A stretch of DNA of 64,000 nt from Candidatus Goldiibacteriota bacterium HGW-Goldbacteria-1 (lineage in GTDB: Bacteria > Oederibacteriota > PGYV01): contig PGYV01000007.1 in NCBI GenBank assembly GCA_002839855.1, positions 152,615 through 216,614 of the forward strand, given 5' to 3'. The position numbers and the translations under genes were made by a program. This document shows positions 58,607-64,000 of the stretch, piece after piece (within the stretch, counting starts at the first letter, position 1; every line of letters begins with the position of its first letter). Below the pieces are notes generated by a model, which had not been told where the DNA came from, ran no database searches, and worked only from the letters and a program-made list of their open reading frames with translations.

Positions 58607-58630
58607 TTTTTTTTAAATTTAAAAAACAAA

Positions 58631-58660
58631 AAGCCACAGGTTTTAACCTGTGGCTTTTTT
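58631..58660 (+). terminator. Intrinsic terminator of the pilin operon
   Basis: AAGCCACAGG (58631-58640) pairs with CCTGTGGCTT (58647-58656), followed by a T run. It ends the plus-strand operon between convergent genes. Confidence 0.9.
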
Positions 58661-58738
58661 AATTTATTTATCCAACTGCATCATTTAGAAAGCGTTTATT
58701 TTAACACGCTCGAAGGTGCAGTAAAAATATTTTGCATT

Positions 58739-60523
58739 TTAAACAAAAATCTTAGCTATTACCATTTCCGGGTTGTTGCCAAGTATTCTCTGTACCATTG
58801 CGTCTTCTTTTACGCACGCCCTTACCATTTCTTTGGACTGTTCATAATTTCTGTTTGTATATTTAAGGATAGTGTCGCGTACTTCCGTGGGCTCTGACTG
58901 CGCCACATAGGTTAAAAGCAATTTAACATTATTTTCCATGCTCTTTACCGTAGCATACCTTAAAAGCACGTTAATTTTACGTTTTGACATTTTAGGCGGA
59001 GGCCCAAGCCCGTTTAACGCGTTAAACATAAAGTCCATGTAATCCTGGACCGCGTCATCGCGCGACGCGGCGTCCACAAGCTCCGCGCTCATTACCATGT
59101 TCATTTTCTTATCCGCTCCGGTCCATTTTACCTGGGCTGTTTTTTCTATTTTTCCTGTGTAGTCTCCCATAAACGTACCTTCGTTTATTTCACCGCGGTA
59201 GTCATAAACCGGGTCTTTTGCAAGGTACATTCCTATGGCTTTCATAACCTGAAAATCAATGGGTGAAAAAGTAACATAAGCGCCTTTTTTTCCTGATTCG
59301 CCGCTTACAAAACCCATAACAAACCTGTCTTCAAGAAAATCCACATAGTTTCTTAACGGTTCAATAAGGATAGGCGGAATTTTATAATTGCCGTCTTCAT
59401 CAATAGGGAAAGCGTTTGTGTGAATGGAAAGGATTTTCTTCAGCGATTCTATCACATTATGCGGCGTGCACAGATAGTTTGTCATTGCAGTCGGCATATC
59501 TATAATCTGGCTGTTTAAAAGTATCCTGGCGCCGGAATATGGCACTCTGTTGCCGGCTTTTTCCGCCGCAGTTACAATAAAACTGTTAAGTATGCTTATG
59601 TCTTTTTTTATTATTTCAACATGTTCCGGCCTGAAAGAATCAAATACCCTTGAAGACTGATCCGCAACCACATCTGATACTTTTGACAGGTCATTTTCAA
59701 GTTCCTTAATTACATCAACTTTTTCTTTAATGGCATCAACGCTTTCAGCAGACCTTGTAAAAGTTTCGGCGTACATTTTTGTAAAATCCGCAAGCACTTT
59801 TGCCATGCCGTCGCTTCTCATTGCAAGGGCGGACTTAAGCTTTTTTTCTTCGGGGGTGACCCTTTCGCCCTTCGCAAGAATTCCCATATATTTATCCAGC
59901 GCGTCAAAATTAAGTTTTAAAGTTTTAAGTTTTGTAGCATCAAGCTGCAGCATTTTATCTATATTTGTGCCAAGCGTTCTTACAAGGTTGGCTCCCGCTT
60001 TTAACGCGTCATTCTTTTTCCATTCAAGTTCGGCTTTTACTTTTTTCGGGTCGCGTATGTCATCTTTTTTTCTTTTCTTTTTTCCGGATGTGTCTATCAG
60101 TTCAATGTTACCTTCGGCAAGCGCCCTCATTTTATCCGGAACGCTGAAAACCACCTGAGACAAAGCGCTTAAAGAATCCTTTGTTTCAAAAGCTTCAAGC
60201 AGCTGTTTGTAAATTTCCGGGTCAAGCAGGTTAATTCTATTTTCGCCGATTTCTACAAAATCACCGATAGCGCCGGTGGCAAGAAAAAGCCTTTGCTGTT
60301 TGTTCAGATCATTCAACCTTGTATTAACCAAAGCGGTAATAAGGGTATTGTAAGCCGTCCTAAGCTTATTTACTTTTATGACATCTTCTATTTTATTGCC
60401 GTTATCTGATTTCTCTTTTCCAAAAAATTCAAGGGCTGTCATTACCCCGTCTTTAACTGTCTGATCAATACCTTCAAGAACGTAATTTATTGCTTCACCT
60501 TCTTTGATTGCTGTTTCAGACAT
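58739..60523 (-). CDS. Unknown 594-aa cytoplasmic protein
   Basis: I do not recognise this family. It is a soluble, mainly helical protein with no signal peptide or membrane segment. Charged coiled-coil stretches occur around 150-280 (KKRKKDDIRDPKKVKAELEW; KVDVIKELENDLSKVSDVV), and the C-terminal part has repeating helices (VLLRYATVKSMENNVKLLLTYVAQSEPTEVRDTILKYTNRNY) that recall HEAT-like repeats. A strong GGAGG lies before the ATG. It is the last gene of the cyclase/cNMP run, after a terminator-like hairpin, and may be the target or output of that pathway. That is inference from position. Confidence 0.75.
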   Translation of the reverse strand: MSETAIKEGEAINYVLEGIDQTVKDGVMTALEFFGKEKSDNGNKIEDVIKVNKLRTAYNTLITALVNTRLNDLNKQQRLFLATGAIGDFVEIGENRINLLDPEIYKQLLEAFETKDSLSALSQVVFSVPDKMRALAEGNIELIDTSGKKKRKKDDIRDPKKVKAELEWKKNDALKAGANLVRTLGTNIDKMLQLDATKLKTLKLNFDALDKYMGILAKGERVTPEEKKLKSALAMRSDGMAKVLADFTKMYAETFTRSAESVDAIKEKVDVIKELENDLSKVSDVVADQSSRVFDSFRPEHVEIIKKDISILNSFIVTAAEKAGNRVPYSGARILLNSQIIDMPTAMTNYLCTPHNVIESLKKILSIHTNAFPIDEDGNYKIPPILIEPLRNYVDFLEDRFVMGFVSGESGKKGAYVTFSPIDFQVMKAIGMYLAKDPVYDYRGEINEGTFMGDYTGKIEKTAQVKWTGADKKMNMVMSAELVDAASRDDAVQDYMDFMFNALNGLGPPPKMSKRKINVLLRYATVKSMENNVKLLLTYVAQSEPTEVRDTILKYTNRNYEQSKEMVRACVKEDAMVQRILGNNPEMVIAKIFV

Positions 60524-60545
60524 ACCTGACTTCCTCCTTCAAAAA

Positions 60546-60583
60546 AATAAATTAAAGCCGTTTCTGCCATATGAAACAGCTTT
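60546..60583 (-). terminator. Hairpin with T run ahead of the 594-aa gene
   Basis: On the minus strand AAAGCTGTTTC pairs with GAAACGGCTTT (one U-G pair) around an 8-base loop, followed by AATTTATTTTTTTG. It lies between the cNMP-binding gene and the 594-aa gene, with the Shine-Dalgarno directly after, so it may act as a partial terminator or attenuator. Confidence 0.6.
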
Positions 60584-60634
60584 CTATTATGTAAACAGCG
60601 AAAAATGCTCTCTGTTTAATCGCTTAATACGGTA

Positions 60635-61063
60635 TTATAATGCGTTTTTAGACTTTCTTTTGGCCAGTTCTTCTTTGATTATAGCAGATATCTTGGGGTT
60701 GGCAAGAAGTATTTTCTTAAAAGAGTTCTTATGCAGTACAAACAGTTCTGTAGGGGCCTCTGCAATAACAGTGGCATTTCTTGGGGCATCTGTAACAAGT
60801 GCTGTTTCGCCAAAAAAATCACCTTCAGCCAGGCCTGCCACTTTTTTTTCTGACATTCCTTTCTTTATATGTATGGATACCGACCCTACCGATATCATAT
60901 AGAAAGCATCGCCGGTTTCACCCTGTTGAATTACCACTTCGCCTTTTCTGAATTTCTGCTTTTTCATGGCTTTAATCAGTTCATCAAGCTGCGCGAAATT
61001 TAAGGAATAAAAAAAATCAACTTTCTTAAGTGTTTCCCTTAACTTTGTAATGTCATCTGCCAT
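60635..61063 (-). CDS. Stand-alone cyclic-nucleotide-binding protein
   Basis: A 142-aa single-domain protein of the CAP_ED/cNMP-binding fold. GEVVIQQGETGDAFYMISVGSVSIHI is the beta-roll start, and GDFFGETALVTDAPRNATVIAE is the phosphate-binding cassette with the ribose-binding Glu and the phosphate-binding Arg present, so cAMP or cGMP binding is plausible. No HTH or enzyme domain follows, only a short Lys-rich helix. It lies in the same direction as the class III cyclase gene upstream, a likely source of its ligand. Confidence 0.9.
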   Translation of the reverse strand: MADDITKLRETLKKVDFFYSLNFAQLDELIKAMKKQKFRKGEVVIQQGETGDAFYMISVGSVSIHIKKGMSEKKVAGLAEGDFFGETALVTDAPRNATVIAEAPTELFVLHKNSFKKILLANPKISAIIKEELAKRKSKNAL

Positions 61064-61138
61064 CTTTTGCCCCCGGTATTTTTTTTAAATTCATTAACAT
61101 TATATATTTTGTCAGTTATTTTGTCAATATTACTTTTA

Positions 61139-61600
61139 TTACTTTTTCTTTTTATTAAATACCGACGTCTTAACAGCCACAAATATCATAGCTATGCCTC
61201 CTGCTATCATAAAAAAATGAAACCAGGGGCTTACCTTTTCTTTTACAAATATAAGCAGAATTGCCAGTCCAAAAATAACACAGGTAACAGTCCATACAAT
61301 CATCGCCACAGGAGATTTTAAAGTATTGGCAACATAACCCATCCTTTTGGCTCCGGGAGCCATATTTACATCTTTTTCCATTTCCCCGCTTATCTGCTGC
61401 GCTTTTTCCGCAAGGCGCGATGACACACGCCCGCCTTCCAGGCCATGCTGCCTGTCATTTACATCCTGCCACATGGCAAGCTCCCGCATGCACAGTTCGC
61501 ACTTTTTAATGTGCGCCTCTATTTCAGTTTCTTCCGTTTTATTTGTTATAAAACCTTTTGAATAATCATTAAGCTTTTTTCTTACATCAGAATGTTCCAT
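61139..61600 (-). CDS. Zinc-finger anti-sigma-like membrane protein
   Basis: A 153-aa protein. HIKKCELC (H30, C34, C37) gives the Hx3Cx2C zinc site of zf-HC2/ZAS anti-sigma factors, with DYSKGFITNKTEETEIEAHI before it. Two membrane segments follow (about 95-117 and 125-145) and the end is Lys-rich. No ECF sigma gene is adjacent in the window; the nearest sigma-like protein is the region-2 relic at 10139. It overlaps in order with the Cys-rich 116-aa gene (4 bases apart). Confidence 0.82.
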   Translation of the reverse strand: MEHSDVRKKLNDYSKGFITNKTEETEIEAHIKKCELCMRELAMWQDVNDRQHGLEGGRVSSRLAEKAQQISGEMEKDVNMAPGAKRMGYVANTLKSPVAMIVWTVTCVIFGLAILLIFVKEKVSPWFHFFMIAGGIAMIFVAVKTSVFNKKKK

Positions 61601-61603
61601 TTT

Positions 61604-61954
61604 TTACTCCAGCCCTTCAAGCCTTATAATCAGCTTTTTTACTTCATTTTTATCCGCGTTGTGCCGCCTTATATAACTGCGCCCTTTTTCAATACGGTCC
61701 ACAAATTTTTTAAGTTCTTTTTTATCATGTTTTAACCTTGAAATGTATTTTATAAACTCCGGCATTTTTGCAAAGACATACATAAGTTCAAGCGAGCGGT
61801 TAAAAAAACCTTCTTTTGAATCACAACATACGGTATTGGGGTGGACTGTCTGAAAAGTATCCGCGGATTTTTTTTCTCTGTCATAATGCCACCTGACAAC
61901 CGCCTGATTATCTTTTATCTTTAAACCGCATGTTTCACAGTCAAACGGCTTCAT
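61604..61954 (-). CDS. Unknown Cys-rich 116-aa protein
   Basis: The start MKPFDCETCGLKI has a CxxC pair and HPNTVCCDS supplies two more cysteines, so a zinc-ribbon-like site is likely. The rest is a charged helix (FIKYISRLKHDKKELKKFVDRIEK). It lies 4 bases upstream of the zf-HC2 gene and 3 bases after the TPR gene. No family recognised. Cytoplasmic. Confidence 0.7.
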   Translation of the reverse strand: MKPFDCETCGLKIKDNQAVVRWHYDREKKSADTFQTVHPNTVCCDSKEGFFNRSLELMYVFAKMPEFIKYISRLKHDKKELKKFVDRIEKGRSYIRRHNADKNEVKKLIIRLEGLE

Positions 61955-61957
61955 ACG

Positions 61958-63208
61958 TTAAAGCATTTTAAGCTTATTAAGCATATTTTTTGCGCTCATA
62001 CTGTCCTGCGTCCTGTGCGCGGCGTCATAAAGCGACGCCAGCTTTGTAAGCGAGTCTATAAGCTTGTTTTTCATCTGTTTTTTCGTGTAAATGTCAGTTA
62101 AAATTTCATGCACTTCTATGTTATCGCCGTCCACATTTAGCACTTTGTTTGCCGCAAGCATGGTGTGGTCAAGGTCGCCCTGGCTTTTAAGCATACGTAC
62201 CACTTTCATATAATATTCGGAAGATGTCTTTAACTCTCTTAACTTAAGAAATACATCGCCTATCTGGTCAAGCAGTTCTTCGCTTTCATTTATTATTGCC
62301 GGGTCCATTGAAAGAAAAACAGATTTTGCTTTTTCAAAATCGTTCATCTTGTAGCATATTTTTCCAAGAAGCAGTTTTTCTTCAAGCGTAAGGGAATATT
62401 TCTTTTCCAGAATTTTTCTGGCATCTTCATATTTCCCGTCTTTAAAAAGAAAGTATGAAAAAAACTGTTCGCCGTATGTTATCCCAAGTTCCATCGCCCT
62501 TTTTGACACGCCTTTGCCTTCTGCCACAAGGTTTTTTTCCGCTAAATTTATAAGCACATCCTTAAACATCTCTTCAGCTTCCTCTTTTTTGCCGTTTTTT
62601 ACCATGTCTTCCGCTATCATTGCAAGCGCGTCGGTATTTTCTTTCTGCAGGTTTATTATCTTTTTGGCCAGTTCCAGACCCTTGCTGCTGTTGTTTTTTT
62701 CAACATATATCCTTAACGCCTTAACATAAGACTCTATTGCGTTGCCAATATCCGTCTGTTTTTCATATACCTCGCCTAACATCATAAATAATTCAGGGTT
62801 CATTTTATCGTTTGTAAGCGCCTCTTTAAGCGCCGGCAGTGCGGAAGCATCTCCGCCATCCTGTTTTTCAAACATATCCTTTGCCTTAACCGATTTGGAA
62901 ATGGTTTCGTGCAGCGCCTTGCCGTCAAGGTCAAACTTTTTGGGGTCAAGTTTTGATATTTTTTTATTCAAAAACGACATTTTTGTCGGGTTTGCCTTTA
63001 TCTGCGGGTCATTTAACACGCGCAGATAATGTTCAAACGCTTTTCTATCTTCGCCCATTTTGGAAAAGGCGTCGCCTATTGAATTGTGAACATTAATGTC
63101 ATCAGGATCGGTTTTAAGCAGTTTTTCATACTCTGCTATAACCTTTACCCATTCGCCTGCCTGGGCATATCTGGTGACTGTTTTTAATATATCTTTTTTA
63201 AGCTCCAT
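61958..63208 (-). CDS. TPR-repeat protein
   Basis: A 416-aa soluble protein of tandem TPRs across its length: AGEWVKVIAEYEKLLKTDPDDINVHNSIGDAFSKMG (about 15-50), LFMMLGEVYEKQTDIGNAIESYVKALRIY (about 155-185), KYEDARKILEKKYSLTLEEKLLLGKICYKMNDFEKAKSVF. It is probably a protein-interaction scaffold. Its ATG overlaps the end of the cyclase gene by 11 bases, so the two are translationally coupled and may act together. Confidence 0.9.
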   Translation of the reverse strand: MELKKDILKTVTRYAQAGEWVKVIAEYEKLLKTDPDDINVHNSIGDAFSKMGEDRKAFEHYLRVLNDPQIKANPTKMSFLNKKISKLDPKKFDLDGKALHETISKSVKAKDMFEKQDGGDASALPALKEALTNDKMNPELFMMLGEVYEKQTDIGNAIESYVKALRIYVEKNNSSKGLELAKKIINLQKENTDALAMIAEDMVKNGKKEEAEEMFKDVLINLAEKNLVAEGKGVSKRAMELGITYGEQFFSYFLFKDGKYEDARKILEKKYSLTLEEKLLLGKICYKMNDFEKAKSVFLSMDPAIINESEELLDQIGDVFLKLRELKTSSEYYMKVVRMLKSQGDLDHTMLAANKVLNVDGDNIEVHEILTDIYTKKQMKNKLIDSLTKLASLYDAAHRTQDSMSAKNMLNKLKML

Positions 63209-64000
63209 TAGTTTCCTTTTCCAGCAGTTCTTTCGGGTATTCCATTATAACAGTTTTGGGGCTGTAAACTTTTACCGGTTCTTTTTTGCCCTTTACCATT
63301 ATAGGCGTAAGTTCTTCATATTCAATATAATCTTTTGTCTCCAAATATGTGCTTTCGCTTACCCATACCTGACCGCCCGGAGCATTTGCTTCAAGCCTTG
63401 CCGCAAGGTTTACATTATCGCCAATAACAGTATAATCCATTTTCTGGGGTGAACCCATGTTTCCGGAAACCACATCCCCGGTATTTACCCCTATGCCTAT
63501 CTGCACCACTATCATATTTCTTCTTTTTCTTATCACATTTAATTTTTCCACGCCTTCCCTTATTGCCATTGCCGTCCTTACTGCGCGGTATGAATCATCC
63601 GCTTTGGGAAAAGGCACGCCATATACCGCCATTACGCAGTCACCCACAAACTTATCAAGAAGCCCTTCAAATTTAAACACCTTGTCGGTCTGAAGTGTTA
63701 AGTATTCATTTATAACACTTACAACCTCTTCCGGCTGAAGATTTTCAGACATCGCGGTAAAACCCCTGATATCTGTAAACATCATTGTGGCTTTTACTTT
63801 TGTCCCGTGAAGCTGAAGTTTATTGGGGTCTTTTAAAACCTGCTGCATTACTTTATCTGACACATAAGTGGAAAACGCGCCTTTTAATACTTCTTTTTCT
63901 TTTAAACTTTTAGCCGTTGAATTAAAAGCTTTTGTCAAATCGCCTATTTCATCGTGCGATTTGGTGGGAATAACCACATCATAATTTCCTTCCCCGATTT
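63198..64000 (-). CDS. HAMP-class III adenylate cyclase (5' end beyond window)
   Basis: The frame is open to the right edge; the visible N-terminal end IGEGNYDVVIPTKSHDEIGDLTKAFN is HAMP. The catalytic domain has MMFTDIRGFTAMSE (first metal Asp), KFVGDCVMAVYG (second Asp, with the adenine-reading Lys), and DYTVIGDNVNLAARLE (Thr at the second substrate position, then the transition-state Asn and Arg). Lys/Thr points to ATP, hence cAMP. The upstream part outside the window should hold a membrane sensor. The visible 3' gene order (TPR, Cys-rich, zf-HC2, cNMP receptor) suggests a local cAMP pathway. Confidence 0.93.
   Translation of the reverse strand, partial: IGEGNYDVVIPTKSHDEIGDLTKAFNSTAKSLKEKEVLKGAFSTYVSDKVMQQVLKDPNKLQLHGTKVKATMMFTDIRGFTAMSENLQPEEVVSVINEYLTLQTDKVFKFEGLLDKFVGDCVMAVYGVPFPKADDSYRAVRTAMAIREGVEKLNVIRKRRNMIVVQIGIGVNTGDVVSGNMGSPQKMDYTVIGDNVNLAARLEANAPGGQVWVSESTYLETKDYIEYEELTPIMVKGKKEPVKVYSPKTVIMEYPKELLEKETNGA

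Noticed and set aside
1-64000. tRNA, rRNA, tmRNA or integrase-type attachment sites
   Set aside because: None could be recognised by eye in the intergenic gaps, which are short and mostly filled with the repeats listed.

Overview
This window looks like a chromosomal piece of an uncultured, free-living bacterium with a Gram-negative envelope. It carries an RND efflux pump with its membrane fusion partner, a D15/BamA-type barrel, a PorV-like/OmpA protein, lipoproteins and a type IV-like pilin cluster. Several huge exported proteins are joined by Thr/Pro linkers and end in FlgD-like modules. No rRNA or tRNA gene was seen, so placement is uncertain. The style of surface proteins recalls candidate phyla such as Goldbacteria/Goldiibacteriota, but that is a low-confidence inference. 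TTG starts behind good Shine-Dalgarno sites occur repeatedly (deaD, uvrB, the OmpA-like gene, the giant surface gene).

Layout. 1-9.4 kb (minus strand) is one uninterrupted reading frame of at least 3118 codons that runs off the left edge: an exported multi-propeller surface protein ending in a 54-residue Thr-rich tandem repeat. Directly upstream on the same strand, tightly coupled, are an unknown 235-aa protein, a 131-aa protein that is only sigma-70 region 2 with its core- and promoter-contact residues lost, and a 58-aa HTH protein behind a palindromic operator. 10.9-16.5 kb holds an APH-type kinase, an exported coiled-coil protein, an NtrC-type two-component pair and a TspO-like membrane protein. 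16.6-30.5 kb is mostly housekeeping: a DUF3597 protein, UvrC, a DEAD-box helicase, a methyltransferase-DUF454 fusion, small exported proteins, a lipoprotein, UvrB, Pgi and a TPR/coiled-coil protein. 30.5-37.6 kb holds two matching 203-bp inverted-repeat elements around the OmpA-like protein, HU, an outer-membrane protein, MetW/MetX and QueH. 37.6-48.6 kb holds a chemoreceptor, a NicO-type metal exporter, a HEPN/MNT toxin-antitoxin pair whose HEPN gene has an in-frame stop, a MarR-controlled MFP/RND pump, a D15 barrel, a NYN RNase and a PP-loop tRNA thiolase. 48.6-58.6 kb holds a large DUF11 surface protein and, divergently, an Lgt-like gene and a minor-pilin operon ending in an O-antigen-ligase-type gene. 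58.7-64 kb holds a class III adenylate cyclase with a cyclic-nucleotide-binding protein, a zinc-finger anti-sigma-like membrane protein, a TPR protein and two unknowns.

The most unusual signals are: (i) the HTH / degenerate sigma-region-2 / unknown / giant-adhesin array; (ii) intergenic repeats built on an 8-bp period, arranged as inverted arms that begin at the stop codons of many minus-strand genes; (iii) the twin 203-bp TIR elements with a conserved 60-codon frame; (iv) promoters whose -10 box lies only 6 nt before the start codon, implying leaderless mRNAs; and (v) the cyclase/cNMP-receptor operon next to proteins of unknown function.
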